Assembly (NCBI RefSeq): GCF_003614185.1
Contig: NZ_KZ987724.1
Coordinates: 2,333,360-2,397,359 of the forward strand
Direction of reading: 5' to 3'
From: Paenibacillus aceti
GTDB lineage: Bacteria; Bacillota; Bacilli; Paenibacillales; Paenibacillaceae
Length of the DNA stretch: 64,000 bases
Positions 18,844 to 28,344 of the stretch are shown here, piece by piece. Position numbers and translations under genes: made by a program. The number at the start of each line of letters is the position of its first letter. Position 1 is the first letter of the stretch. A model generated the notes under the pieces. That model saw only the letters and a program-made list of their open reading frames with translations, did not search any database and was not told the DNA's origin.

Positions 18844-20112
18844 TTAATGCTCCTGCCAGCTGTCCAAATACACGCGCTGTTCCTCTGACAATGAATCAAT
18901 ATTGACGCCCAGGCTCTCCAGCTTGAAGCGAGCCACCTGTTCATCCAGCTCATAAGGCACGTTGACAACCATCTTGCCTATTTGCTTATATTGCTCATTT
19001 ACATATTTAAGAGATAACGCCTGCAGAGCGAAGGTCATATCCATAATTTCCGCCGGATGTCCATCGCCTGCCGCCAGATTCACCAAGCGGCCTTCCGCAA
19101 GCACGTAAATCTTACGGCCATCCTGTAATTGATATTCTTCTATATTACGGCGAACCGTCCTGATCGAAGTAGAACGCGCGGCAAGCTCCGGCTTGTTCAC
19201 TTCTACATCGAAGTGTCCAGCATTGGACAGGATCGCTCCGTCCTTCATAACATCATAATGCTCCCCGCGAATCACATCGCGATTCCCCGTTACCGTGACG
19301 AAGAAATCGCCGATTTGGGCTGCTTCTGTCATCGGCATGACCCGGAAGCCATCCATATAAGCCTCGACCGCCTTGATCGCATCCACTTCGGTTACGATTA
19401 CGTTAGCGCCGAGACCTTTGGCGCGCATCGCCACGCCCTTACCACACCAGCCGTAGCCAACCACAACGACGGTCTTACCCGCGACGACCAGATTCGTCGT
19501 GCGGTTGATGCCATCCCATACCGACTGCCCGGTTCCGTAGCGATTATCGAATAGATATTTACAATATGCATCATTCACAGCGATCATCGGGAATTTCAAT
19601 TGTCCTTCTTTGTCCATCGCCTTCAGGCGCAGAATCCCGGTCGTTGTCTCCTCCGCACCCCCGCGAACCTGCTCGAGCAGATCCGGACGTTCGGAATGGA
19701 GGATCGTCACCAGATCTCCGCCGTCATCGATAATCAAATCCGGCTTCGTCTCCAGGGCCCGGATCATCAACTGCTTGTACTCAACCGGATCTGGATTGTA
19801 CTTGGCATAGACTGTAACTCCATCCTCAACCAGCGCGGCGCATACATCATCCTGCGTGGACAGCGGATTACTGCCCGTAATCGTCACTTCCGCACCACCA
19901 GCCTGTACAACCTTGGCCAAATAGGCCGTCTTCGCCTCCAAGTGGAGAGATATCGCTACCTTTAGTCCCTTGAATGGCTGCTCTGCTTCAAACTGCTTGC
20001 GAATCCGGGATAGCACAGGCATATGGGCTTCCACCCAATCGATCTTCAAGTGGCCCTCCGGAGCAAGCTGCATATCTGTAACAATACTGTTCTCAATCGC
20101 CGCTTTATTCAT
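18844..20112 (-). CDS. ahcY: Adenosylhomocysteinase
   Basis: NAD-dependent enzyme that splits S-adenosylhomocysteine into homocysteine and adenosine, relieving methyltransferase product inhibition. The 422 residues include NDAYCKYLFDNRYGTGQS and the NAD loop GYGWCGKGVAMRAKG, both hallmarks of the family, and a C-terminal segment rich in DMTFALQALS. GGGAGGG sits 8 bases before ATG 20112. It follows bshC by 23 bp and has its own strong terminator. B. subtilis instead uses the Pfs/LuxS or MtnN route, and ahcY is not part of the standard dcw flank. Confidence 0.95.
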   Translation of the reverse strand: MNKAAIENSIVTDMQLAPEGHLKIDWVEAHMPVLSRIRKQFEAEQPFKGLKVAISLHLEAKTAYLAKVVQAGGAEVTITGSNPLSTQDDVCAALVEDGVTVYAKYNPDPVEYKQLMIRALETKPDLIIDDGGDLVTILHSERPDLLEQVRGGAEETTTGILRLKAMDKEGQLKFPMIAVNDAYCKYLFDNRYGTGQSVWDGINRTTNLVVAGKTVVVVGYGWCGKGVAMRAKGLGANVIVTEVDAIKAVEAYMDGFRVMPMTEAAQIGDFFVTVTGNRDVIRGEHYDVMKDGAILSNAGHFDVEVNKPELAARSTSIRTVRRNIEEYQLQDGRKIYVLAEGRLVNLAAGDGHPAEIMDMTFALQALSLKYVNEQYKQIGKMVVNVPYELDEQVARFKLESLGVNIDSLSEEQRVYLDSWQEH

Positions 20113-20135
20113 TTCAATTCCCTCCCGAGCTCATA

Positions 20136-21773
20136 TTATAAATAAATGATACGATGCTTTCCCGTTATATCATAAGGAATTCCCAGCAGGTTATCAATCC
20201 AGCTGCTTCCGTAACGGTTCAAATAATAGAATACATTATAGACGCGTTCCTGCGGTTTATGCTGCGGGAAGAGCGAAAATTCGATGCGATCGAAATGCCT
20301 GAGGCCCGCAGAATTGGCCTTACTGAGCGCATCCTTGGCACGGCCGCGCAAATATTCCATCTGTTCAACGATCTTCTCGCGATTGGCTGTGCCCAGCTTG
20401 ATCAATCCGGCTTGAATGTCGCCGAGTTGCTCGATCAGCGGATCGTACAGCTCAGTGAAGGTCTGCTTGATCTGCTCGAAGCGATCATCCAGATGCAATC
20501 CATCCTGCTCCGCCAGCCAGGCCTCTCTCTTTTGCCCGAATACCTCAGGATTGCTTACATCATTCCAGCTCAGATTATATTTATCCATATGCTTATGCAG
20601 CGTTCCTTCTATTACAGTAAAAGACTCCCGGTTAAGCAGTAGCGGCATCCGCAGCCCGAATGCCTTAAAGGCCGATCCAGTCAAGGCCCAATAGGCGATC
20701 TCCCCCGTACCAAGCACCGTACCAAGCACAGGCAGCAGACTATCCTGCATCAGCGGTCTCGTCAGCACATTATTACTGAACCGCTCGGGGTGCTCCTTCA
20801 ATTCGGCCTTCAGCTCATCCGCAGTAAAGCTCACTTTCCCTTTGCGATCACTGAATCTCCCATGATGCTTAAACAGCAGAAGCCGCTCGCTATCATGAAT
20901 ATAGAACAGGTTCGCTCCATCCTCCGCAACATCCGCTTGCATCTGGTAGCCGAGAGTCTGACAGAGATCAGCTGCCGCACGGTACGCCGCTCCCAGTCTG
21001 TCATTGTCGTCGATCATCCGCTCAAACACAGGGGCTTCAAGCTCTCTAAGCACCGGATCCGCCGAATCAAGCAGTACTAATCCGTATTTGCCGAACCAGC
21101 TTCCCATCAGCTTCGCAAAAGCATCGCTTAACGAGGCGACACCTTCCGTTACCTGCCTGAGCAGTTCCATCAAGCCCGGTCTGAACTCCGTCTCCGGTAG
21201 CAGCTGCTCGAGTTCGGAAATCGCCTGCTCCCACTCTTCACTGGCAATAGGATTCAGACTGACCGGAAGCCGCTGCTCTGTCTCGCGTGCGATTCGGACC
21301 CGTGTTACGGACAATTCCGGAGACAATACATAAGTGTGATTCACTTCATCCCAATCATGATCCTCACCAGCGATCCAGAACACCGGGACAACCGGATGAT
21401 CCAGCTGCTGCGAAGCCTGCTGCGCGGCCTTAATAATCGTGACCGCTTTATAAATGACGAGCAATGGCCCAGAGAACAGGCCACTCTGTTGTCCGCCCAC
21501 AATAACCACTGTTCCCGGCTTCTCCAGAGTATCCAAAGACGCAGCGACAGCCTCATGCGGATTATGCGCCCGATTATATTCACGAAGCCTCTCAACCAGC
21601 TGTTTGCGGGGAATCCGCAAATGCTCCGATTCCTGCAGCCAGTTCAGTCTCTCTCTCCAGCTTGCCTCGGCCATAGCATCATATTGATATAATTGCTCAA
21701 CGCTCGAAAAATCATTAAGATAAGCCTCTGAGAGCGGTTTATTCAACGCTAGCGACTCTTGCACAATATTCAT
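20136..21773 (-). CDS. bshC: Bacillithiol biosynthesis protein BshC (putative cysteine-adding enzyme)
   Basis: Catalyses, as genetics indicates for the family, addition of cysteine to GlcN-malate in bacillithiol synthesis. The 545-residue length and the segments IVGGQQSGLFSGPLLVIYKAVT, VPVFWIAGEDHDWDEVNH and RPLMQDSLLPVLGTVLGTGE are typical. A GGAGG lies 11 bases upstream of ATG 21773, a little far. It sits just upstream of the dcw cluster as in Bacillus, although ahcY stands between it and mraZ here. Confidence 0.95.
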   Translation of the reverse strand: MNIVQESLALNKPLSEAYLNDFSSVEQLYQYDAMAEASWRERLNWLQESEHLRIPRKQLVERLREYNRAHNPHEAVAASLDTLEKPGTVVIVGGQQSGLFSGPLLVIYKAVTIIKAAQQASQQLDHPVVPVFWIAGEDHDWDEVNHTYVLSPELSVTRVRIARETEQRLPVSLNPIASEEWEQAISELEQLLPETEFRPGLMELLRQVTEGVASLSDAFAKLMGSWFGKYGLVLLDSADPVLRELEAPVFERMIDDNDRLGAAYRAAADLCQTLGYQMQADVAEDGANLFYIHDSERLLLFKHHGRFSDRKGKVSFTADELKAELKEHPERFSNNVLTRPLMQDSLLPVLGTVLGTGEIAYWALTGSAFKAFGLRMPLLLNRESFTVIEGTLHKHMDKYNLSWNDVSNPEVFGQKREAWLAEQDGLHLDDRFEQIKQTFTELYDPLIEQLGDIQAGLIKLGTANREKIVEQMEYLRGRAKDALSKANSAGLRHFDRIEFSLFPQHKPQERVYNVFYYLNRYGSSWIDNLLGIPYDITGKHRIIYL

Positions 21774-21856
21774 CAGGTTGCAATCCTCCGTTCTATGTGA
21801 TCCTCTGATCCCTTAAAAATATATCATAAGCCATCGAGTAAATGCATGCTTCTGCC

Positions 21857-21895
21857 CAAAATAAAACTCTCACCCCAGTATACCAGGTGAGAGTT
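21857..21895 (-). terminator. Rho-independent terminator of the opp operon
   Basis: ACTCTCACC (21866-21874) pairs with GGTGAGAGT (21886-21894). Read on the reverse strand the stem is followed by TTTTATTTT. It ends transcription after oppF, before bshC. Confidence 0.88.
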
Positions 21896-21920
21896 CATTC
21901 TTATTATAGTTGACATCGGA

Positions 21921-22868
21921 TCAGCCCTTCTTAGGCATGGAGACGAAATGGCCCTTCGAAACCTCGACCAGCTCGGAATTCTCCAAATCATAGGTTCCAC
22001 CGCTGACCGAAGCATCCTTGTCGGTGTGGATCGGTCCATTACCATGATCTTCATGAATGATCCGCTTCTTATTCGCTTCAATCTCGGGATCGGGAATCGG
22101 GATCGCAGATAACAGTGTTTTCGTATAAGGATGGAGCGGGTTGGCGTACAATTCTTCACTCTCTGCCAATTCCACGATCCGGCCCAGATACATTACGGCA
22201 ACGCGATCACTGATATGCTTAACCATCGAGAGGTCATGCGCAATAAATAGATAAGTCAGTCCGAGACGGTTCTGCAAATCCTCCAGCAGGTTGACAACTT
22301 GAGCCTGGATAGATACGTCGAGCGCAGAGATCGGTTCGTCACAGATGATGAACTTCGGATTAACAGCCAGCGCACGGGCAATCCCGATCCGCTGCCGTTG
22401 ACCACCGGAGAATTCATGCGGGTAACGGGTCGCATGGTCAGGGTTAAGTCCGACCATATCAAGCAGTTCCTCAACCCGCTTCTTCCGTTCTTTGCGTGAG
22501 CCGGCCATCTTATGAATATCCAGCGCTTCACCGATAATATCTGTAACCGTAAACCGCGGATTCAGAGATGCATATGGATCCTGGAAGATCATCTGCATAT
22601 CGCGGCGCATCGCCTTCATTTTACCTGGAGAAAGCGTATTGATGTCTACGCCGTTAAATCTTACACTACCGGCAGTCGGTTCATACAGGCGCAGAATCGT
22701 GCGTCCTGCTGTAGACTTACCGCAGCCTGATTCACCAACGAGACCTAGCGTTTCCCCCTCGGCAATCGAGAAGCTGATATCATTAACAGCCTTGAGGACA
22801 CCCCCGCCGCCGACATTAAAATACTTCTTCAATCCTTCAACTTCAATTAAAGTCTTGCCTTTACTCAT
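21921..22868 (-). CDS. oppF: Oligopeptide ABC transporter ATP-binding protein OppF
   Basis: One of two ATPase subunits that power peptide import through OppB/OppC. The 315-residue protein shows Walker [10 protein letters not shown], signature [14 protein letters not shown], Walker [12 protein letters not shown] and the His-switch AHDLSMV. A C-terminal oligopeptide/dipeptide domain follows ([17 protein letters not shown]). ATG 22868 overlaps the last 8 bases of oppD and has GGAGG 9 bases upstream. An open frame extends further upstream inside oppD but has no ribosome-binding site. Confidence 0.95.
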   Translation of the reverse strand: MSKGKTLIEVEGLKKYFNVGGGGVLKAVNDISFSIAEGETLGLVGESGCGKSTAGRTILRLYEPTAGSVRFNGVDINTLSPGKMKAMRRDMQMIFQDPYASLNPRFTVTDIIGEALDIHKMAGSRKERKKRVEELLDMVGLNPDHATRYPHEFSGGQRQRIGIARALAVNPKFIICDEPISALDVSIQAQVVNLLEDLQNRLGLTYLFIAHDLSMVKHISDRVAVMYLGRIVELAESEELYANPLHPYTKTLLSAIPIPDPEIEANKKRIIHEDHGNGPIHTDKDASVSGGTYDLENSELVEVSKGHFVSMPKKG

Positions 22869-23859
22869 TCGGATGCACCTCCTTAGCCATCGGATGCAGA
22901 TTCCAGCAGCGTGCAAGGTGCGTATCGCTGAATACAGTAGCTTCCGGATCGATACGTTCGCAGACCTTCATCGCTTTATCACAGCGCGCTGCAAAAGGAC
23001 AACCGATCGGCGGCTTAATCAAGTCCGGAGGCGTACCGATAATAGGAATAAGCGGCTCGCCTTTCTTCTGATCGAGACGCGGCATCGATCTCAGCAAGCC
23101 TTTGGTATAAGGATGCTGTGGATTCTTGAATATCTCCCATTTCGTACCGCTCTCTACGACTTCCCCTGCATACATGACGATGACGCGGTCACACATCCCG
23201 GCAACGACACCAAGGTCATGCGTAATCAGGATGATCGAGGTACCCAGACGTTCCTGCATGTCCTTCATAACATCCATAATCTGAGCTTGAATCGTAACGT
23301 CCAGCGCCGTCGTCGGTTCATCGGCAATCAGCAACGACGGACGGCAAGCCAGAGCAATAGCGATCATCGCACGTTGGCGCATCCCGCCGGAAAATTCATG
23401 AGGATATTGGTTAAAACGGGCTTCAGCATTCTTGATGCCGACCAGCTTGAGCATTTCGATCGCACGCTTCTTAGCTTCACCCGCTGACATTTTCTGATGT
23501 TTAATGAGTACTTCAGTAATTTGCTTACCTATACGAATCGTAGGGTTCAAGGAGGTCATCGGGTCTTGGAATATCATGCCAATATCTTTACCACGAATAG
23601 CTTCCATTTGCTTATTACTTTTCTTCAATATATCTTGTCCCTGGAACAAGATTTCACCTTGCTTAACAATTGACGGAGGGGACGGAATCAGACGCATGAT
23701 CGTTTGGGCCGTTACGCTCTTACCACTTCCGGATTCACCGACAATCGCAACCGTTTCCCCTTTACCCACTTCAAAGTTCATACCGCGAACAGCCTTTACT
23801 TCGCCGCCCTTAACCTGGAAGGAGACATGCAAATCTTTGACTTGTAAAATCGGCTCCAT
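22861..23859 (-). CDS. oppD: Oligopeptide ABC transporter ATP-binding protein OppD
   Basis: Second ATPase subunit of the peptide importer. The protein of about 332 residues has Walker [13 protein letters not shown], Walker [16 protein letters not shown], and a C-terminal Opp/Dpp domain with [20 protein letters not shown]; these four-spaced cysteines bind an iron-sulphur cluster in some relatives. Two consecutive ATGs (23862 and 23859) are possible. GGAGGT is better spaced for the second. It follows oppC by about 10 bp and overlaps oppF. Confidence 0.95.
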   Translation of the reverse strand: MEPILQVKDLHVSFQVKGGEVKAVRGMNFEVGKGETVAIVGESGSGKSVTAQTIMRLIPSPPSIVKQGEILFQGQDILKKSNKQMEAIRGKDIGMIFQDPMTSLNPTIRIGKQITEVLIKHQKMSAGEAKKRAIEMLKLVGIKNAEARFNQYPHEFSGGMRQRAMIAIALACRPSLLIADEPTTALDVTIQAQIMDVMKDMQERLGTSIILITHDLGVVAGMCDRVIVMYAGEVVESGTKWEIFKNPQHPYTKGLLRSMPRLDQKKGEPLIPIIGTPPDLIKPPIGCPFAARCDKAMKVCERIDPEATVFSDTHLARCWNLHPMAKEVHPNE

Positions 23860-23870
23860 CATTCCACCTC

Positions 23871-24824
23871 CTAATTTTTCAGATTTGGATCGAGCGCATC
23901 CCGCAGTCCATCGCCGAGAATGTTAAACGACAACATAATCAAGCTGATCAGTACCGCCGGGAACAGCATACGCCAAGGATAATACAACCAACCGGTCAAT
24001 GCATCATTGATCATCGAACCGAGTGAAGCGACCGGCGCTTGAACACCGAGACCGAGGAAGCTCAGGAACGCTTCCGCAAAGATCGCGTTCGGTACGGATA
24101 AGGTAACCGTAACGATGATAGGTCCAAGTGCATTCGGCAGCAGATGGCGGAACAATAGACGTCCCGAGCCTGCACCCATAGAACGGGATGCCAGCACGAA
24201 TTCGCGATTCTTGAGCTGAATAATCTCGCCCCGAACGATCCAGGACATATTAATCCAGCCGGTAATGGTCAAAGCGATGATGATCGTAACCAAACTTGGC
24301 TCCATAACGACCAACAGCAGAATTGTTACGAGCAAATAAGGAATAGCATACAAAATTTCAGAGAACTTGTTCATAATCGTATCGACACGTCCGCCGAAGA
24401 AGCCCATAATTCCTCCGTACACAACACCGATACAAAGGTCAATCAAGGCTGCAACCAAGCCTACGACCAGCGAAATCCGTGCCCCATACCAAGTACGTAC
24501 GAACATATCACGACCGAAATCGTCAGTACCGAACCAATGCTCCGAATTCGGTTTCATATTTCCGCTTAGCAGATCATTTGAATAGTAATTAAATTTCGAC
24601 ATTAATGGACCGAAAATTGACATAAGCGCGATAGCGATAAGTATAAACAATGCGGTCATGGCCAGCTTATTGGAGAGCAGTCTTTGCCAAGCGTCCTTCA
24701 ACGCGGAAACACTCTCCCGCTGAATGATTTCAGCCTGTTTCTCATCCGCACCAATTCTTGCAAAATCATCCGCTGTAAGATCCGCCGGTGACGGCATCAC
24801 TTTAATTTGTTGATTAGCTTCCAA
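23871..24824 (-). CDS. oppC: Oligopeptide ABC transporter permease OppC
   Basis: Membrane subunit of the peptide importer. The 317 residues begin with a long cytoplasmic N-tail, then about six helices. They carry the OppC N-terminal pattern HWFGTDDFGRDMFVRTWYGAR and the EAA-type loop ASRSMGAGSGRLLFRHLLPNAL that contacts the ATPases. The start is TTG 24824 with GGAGG 8 bases upstream, just 3 bp after oppB, so translation is probably coupled. Confidence 0.94.
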   Translation of the reverse strand: MEANQQIKVMPSPADLTADDFARIGADEKQAEIIQRESVSALKDAWQRLLSNKLAMTALFILIAIALMSIFGPLMSKFNYYSNDLLSGNMKPNSEHWFGTDDFGRDMFVRTWYGARISLVVGLVAALIDLCIGVVYGGIMGFFGGRVDTIMNKFSEILYAIPYLLVTILLLVVMEPSLVTIIIALTITGWINMSWIVRGEIIQLKNREFVLASRSMGAGSGRLLFRHLLPNALGPIIVTVTLSVPNAIFAEAFLSFLGLGVQAPVASLGSMINDALTGWLYYPWRMLFPAVLISLIMLSFNILGDGLRDALDPNLKN

Positions 24825-24827
24825 AGA

Positions 24828-25760
24828 TTAGCCCTCCTTCCTAGCATTAAGCTTGATCCGCGGATCGATTAATCCGTAAGCGACGTCGGTAACCAGACGA
24901 GCAATCATGAGCAATGCCCCGTAGAAAATCGTGATCCCCATAATCATCGGGTAGTCACGAGATGTAATCGCTTGAACGAACTGTTTACCGATACCACCAA
25001 TACCGAAGATCTGTTCAATAACAACTGAACCAGTAACGATATTCGCGGTCATTGGCCCCATGTAAGTTACAACCGGCATGATACCGTTGCGCACGACGTG
25101 ACGGGTCAAAATCGCAAACCAGCTTAAGCCCTTCGCCTTAGCTGTCTTGATGTAGTCGGCATGCAGCACTTCCAGCATACTCGATCTCGTTAGACGAGCT
25201 ATAAAGGCTATAGGCTGCGCCGAAAGTGCAGCTACAGGCAGAACATAGTACAATGGCCCCTTGAAGCCCATCGTCGGGAGCCAGTGCAGCTTGGAAGCAA
25301 ATACATACTGTAATAATGATGCGAGTACAAAGCTAGGAACCGCGATCCCAAGCACCGCCAGCACCATCGTAATATTATCGATAATCTTGCGGTGATATAA
25401 TGCCGCCAGAAGGCCAAGCACTACCCCGATGATTACGGATACGACGATCGCGACAAGCCCAAGCTTGAGCGAAGCGGAGAAGGTTTGTCCAATGATGTCA
25501 GACACTTCCTGGTTAATCTTCTTCATTGAAATTCCTAGATCACCTTGGACGATATCTCCAAGATATTTAATGTACTGTTGGAAAACGGGTTTGTCCAAGC
25601 CATATTGTTCCATGAGACGCTGTCTGATCTCCTCAGGAACTTTCTTTTCCGACATGAAAGGATCACCCGGTATTGCTTTCATAAGAAAGAAGGTGGCGGA
25701 GATTAAGATGAACAGCGAAATCAAAGTGTAGAATAGCTTGTTTGCAATGTAGCGCACCAT
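24828..25760 (-). CDS. oppB: Oligopeptide ABC transporter permease OppB
   Basis: Partner permease of OppC. About 310 residues with six hydrophobic helices, the N-terminal GDPF...EQYGLDKPVFQQYIKYL segment typical of OppB/DppB, and the EAA loop TAKAKGLSWFAILTRHVVRN. ATG 25760 has GGAGGT 10 bases upstream; a GTG at 25772 lies too close to it. A strong hairpin terminator lies between oppA and this gene, so its dose is probably lower than that of OppA. Confidence 0.94.
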   Translation of the reverse strand: MVRYIANKLFYTLISLFILISATFFLMKAIPGDPFMSEKKVPEEIRQRLMEQYGLDKPVFQQYIKYLGDIVQGDLGISMKKINQEVSDIIGQTFSASLKLGLVAIVVSVIIGVVLGLLAALYHRKIIDNITMVLAVLGIAVPSFVLASLLQYVFASKLHWLPTMGFKGPLYYVLPVAALSAQPIAFIARLTRSSMLEVLHADYIKTAKAKGLSWFAILTRHVVRNGIMPVVTYMGPMTANIVTGSVVIEQIFGIGGIGKQFVQAITSRDYPMIMGITIFYGALLMIARLVTDVAYGLIDPRIKLNARKEG

Positions 25761-25883
25761 ACCCGTTAACACCTCCTCTTATAATTTTCGACAAAAAACG
25801 ATATAAATCGATTTTAGGGCAAACCTTTTCATTTGTCTATTCGATATATTTACATATGACCACAGAACTTGGGAGAAAGTTGC

Positions 25884-25924
25884 AAAAAAAAGGGGATATA
25901 TATGGAATACCACATATATATCCC
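25884..25924 (-). terminator. Terminator between oppA and oppB
   Basis: A perfect 12-bp stem (25893-25904 with 25913-25924, GGGATATATATG) with an 8-base loop is followed on the reverse strand by eight T. It sits inside the operon after oppA. Partial readthrough would set a high OppA to permease ratio, a common design for ABC importers. Confidence 0.9.
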
Positions 25925-25974
25925 AACCCCAATATTCAGTTCATTGTCACATATTTGTTAAATTCTTTTCACAA

Positions 25975-27672
25975 TTATTCCTCAGTCAAGTATGCACGAG
26001 TATAATCGATAGCTCCGCTATAGTCGAGAATTACACCTTTAAGGTTTGGTTTCTCAAGTGCAACGTTGCTGTAATAGTAGATTGGCATATAAGCCATATC
26101 TTGTTTAATGAAGATTTCTTCCGCCTTCGCGAAGATCTCATCACGTTTCTTCAAATCAGACTCGGATCTCGAAGCCTTAATCAGTTCATCATACTCAGGA
26201 TTGGAGTAACCCAAGTCATTGTTACCTGCGCCAGTCGTCCACAGATCCATGAATGTCATCGGATCGTTGAAGTCAGCAGACCAGCCGCTACGAGCGATTT
26301 GATAGTCGAGGTTTTGACGATTCTTCAAGAATACGCCCCACTCTTGGTTTTGAATCTTCACATCTACGCCGAGGTTCTTCTTCCACATATCGACAATAGC
26401 TGTAGCTACTTTCTTATGGCCTTCACCATTATTATGGATCACAGTAATTTCTGGAAGCTTCGTATATCCTTCTTCCTTCATACCTTCTTCAAGCAACTTC
26501 TTCGCTTCGTCGACATTTTCCTGGAAGTAATCCTTGTCGTTATGTTCCGTACGGAATTGATCATCAGAACCAAGAATACCTTCTGGTACCATACCAAATG
26601 CAGGGATTTGTCCGCCTTGGGTAATTCTCTCTACGATGGCTTGACGATCGATAGCCATGGAGAAGGCTTTACGAATCTTAGCGTTCTGGAATGGTTCCGC
26701 TTTAGAGTTGAATTGATAGTAGTAGGTACCTGCGATACCTTTTACTTTATACTCATCAGGCATTTCTTGTTGTACAATCGGAATTTGGTCAGCTGGGATT
26801 TCACCGTTAGGTGCACCTGCACGATGAAGCTCGCCATTACGGTAAGATTCAAGCTCAGTAGCTCCGCTCTCTACCAAAGACATGGAGATTTTATTCAATT
26901 TGATGCTGTCTTTATCCCAATATTGTTCGTTCTTCGTTACTTCAAGGCTTTGACCCGTTGTCCAAGCCGTTAAAGTAAATGGACCATTGACGATCATTTT
27001 GTTAGGATCTGTTGCCCATTTTGCATCATCCTTAACGGATTGATGAACTGGATATAATGTATAGAATGAAGTCAAACCGAGGAAATAAGGAGTTGGATTG
27101 TTTAATTCCACTTCCAGCGTTTTTTCGTCAACCGCTTTTACGCCGACTTCGCTGAAATCCTTGATTTTACCTGTGTTGAACTCTTCTGCGTTCTTGATAT
27201 AGTACAATTGATAAGCATAAGGTGGAGCCGGTTGTGTATCCGGGCTAAGCACGCGCTCCCATGCAAATGCGAAATCATTCGCGGTTACAGGGTCGCCGTT
27301 GCTCCATTTAGCATCTTCACGGATATGGAAGGTATATTTAGTGCCATCAACTTCCCAGGATTCAGCAGCACCAGGAAGTTCTTTGCCATCAGCATCCAGA
27401 CGCACAAGACCTTCATACATCATCTTGAGCACTGTGTTCGCTTGGCTGTCCTGAGCCTGAGCTGGATCAAATGTTGGAGGTTCAGCACTCAAATTGATTT
27501 TGAGCGTTTGGTCCGCTGCCAACTTCACGTCACCTTCATTAGCAGCATTATTCGCTGCTTTGTTGCCATTTGATGCACTGTTCTTGGCCTCGTTCGATCC
27601 GCAAGCAGATAATAGCGTACCGACCGCAAGAACGAGTGTCAAAAGAAGCAATAAACTTTTACTCTTCTTCAT
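25975..27672 (-). CDS. oppA: Oligopeptide-binding lipoprotein OppA
   Basis: Extracellular solute-binding protein (SBP family 5) that captures peptides for OppBCDF. A signal peptide MKKSKSLLLLLTLVLAVGTL is followed by the lipobox LSAC, with the modified cysteine at about residue 24. Then comes a low-complexity Asn/Ala linker and the mature domain with the family pattern AEPPTFDPAQAQD. The protein has 565 residues, a usual length. It has a strong promoter upstream at 27719-27748 and a terminator after it. Confidence 0.95.
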   Translation of the reverse strand: MKKSKSLLLLLTLVLAVGTLLSACGSNEAKNSASNGNKAANNAANEGDVKLAADQTLKINLSAEPPTFDPAQAQDSQANTVLKMMYEGLVRLDADGKELPGAAESWEVDGTKYTFHIREDAKWSNGDPVTANDFAFAWERVLSPDTQPAPPYAYQLYYIKNAEEFNTGKIKDFSEVGVKAVDEKTLEVELNNPTPYFLGLTSFYTLYPVHQSVKDDAKWATDPNKMIVNGPFTLTAWTTGQSLEVTKNEQYWDKDSIKLNKISMSLVESGATELESYRNGELHRAGAPNGEIPADQIPIVQQEMPDEYKVKGIAGTYYYQFNSKAEPFQNAKIRKAFSMAIDRQAIVERITQGGQIPAFGMVPEGILGSDDQFRTEHNDKDYFQENVDEAKKLLEEGMKEEGYTKLPEITVIHNNGEGHKKVATAIVDMWKKNLGVDVKIQNQEWGVFLKNRQNLDYQIARSGWSADFNDPMTFMDLWTTGAGNNDLGYSNPEYDELIKASRSESDLKKRDEIFAKAEEIFIKQDMAYMPIYYYSNVALEKPNLKGVILDYSGAIDYTRAYLTEE

Positions 27673-27718
27673 CCTTGCTGTGTCCCCCTTAAATGTTGTT
27701 TGTGGTATATGTTTTTAG

Positions 27719-27748
27719 ATTATACAACCAGCGGTCAAAAAAATCCAA
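27719..27748 (-). promoter_or_regulatory. Candidate oppA promoter
   Basis: Reverse strand TTGGAT (27743-27748) and a perfect TATAAT (27719-27724), 18 bp apart, lie about 45 bp before the oppA start in an AT-rich spacer. It falls after the terminator at 27803-27833, so opp appears to be an independent unit. Confidence 0.65.
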
Positions 27749-27802
27749 CAAAAATTTTCAGAAAATGAGGGGATATTGAAAAAAACGACATGTTTTATTA
27801 AC

Positions 27803-27833
27803 AAAAAAGTCAGATATACATTATTGACTTTTT
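27803..27833 (-). terminator. Terminator after the DUF3397 gene
   Basis: AAAAAAGTCA and TGACTTTTT form a 9-bp A/T-flanked stem with a 12-base loop. The reverse strand continues in a T-run. It closes the panE-DUF3397 unit ahead of the opp promoter. The stem is A/T rich, so strength is uncertain. Confidence 0.6.
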
Positions 27834-27902
27834 CCATTTCATATAATTAACATTTGATGTCATATTTCTATGTAAAGCCTTTTTCTTCTCCCTTAGCTTG
27901 AA

Positions 27903-28289
27903 CTAAATGGCAGAAATATATGTAATGAAGCTAATGAGAAACAATACGATATACACGATTCCAGTCCCGGCAAAAGCAAGGCGCCAGACGGCGCGGAGCA
28001 TTCTGCGAACATCGACCTGCCCCTTCAGCCTGGTCTGGGCTCCGCCAATCAAACCCACTACTATCAGCAGGATTAGCAACATTAGATAAAAGCCAAATTT
28101 GGAGTTGAACACATTATTGAATAGCGCGGAAACTGATAAAATAAGGAAGAATGTAGTTACATCCATCGCGAGGAGCAGCGAAGGCCGCTGTTCTTTCTTA
28201 AGAAAAAAGATGCAAATAAAATAAACCAGAAAAAATGGAATAATTGGCAAAATTGCAAAGACAGCCACTGGCGCCATCAGTATGTTCAA
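27903..28289 (-). CDS. DUF3397 membrane protein
   Basis: Small integral membrane protein of unknown function. The 128 residues have four hydrophobic helices (about 6-29, 39-57, 66-83 and 104-126) with a short basic loop (LKKEQRP) after the first. Length, topology and the position between panE and bshC match the DUF3397 family of Bacilli. The start is TTG 28289, seven bases after GGAGG. It follows panE by 55 bp and is probably co-transcribed with it. Confidence 0.75.
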   Translation of the reverse strand: MNILMAPVAVFAILPIIPFFLVYFICIFFLKKEQRPSLLLAMDVTTFFLILSVSALFNNVFNSKFGFYLMLLILLIVVGLIGGAQTRLKGQVDVRRMLRAVWRLAFAGTGIVYIVLFLISFITYISAI

Positions 28290-28344
28290 GTCGAGCCCTC
28301 CCCATAAACCTTAATTTTCAGGCCTAAAACAAAATTTTATATCT

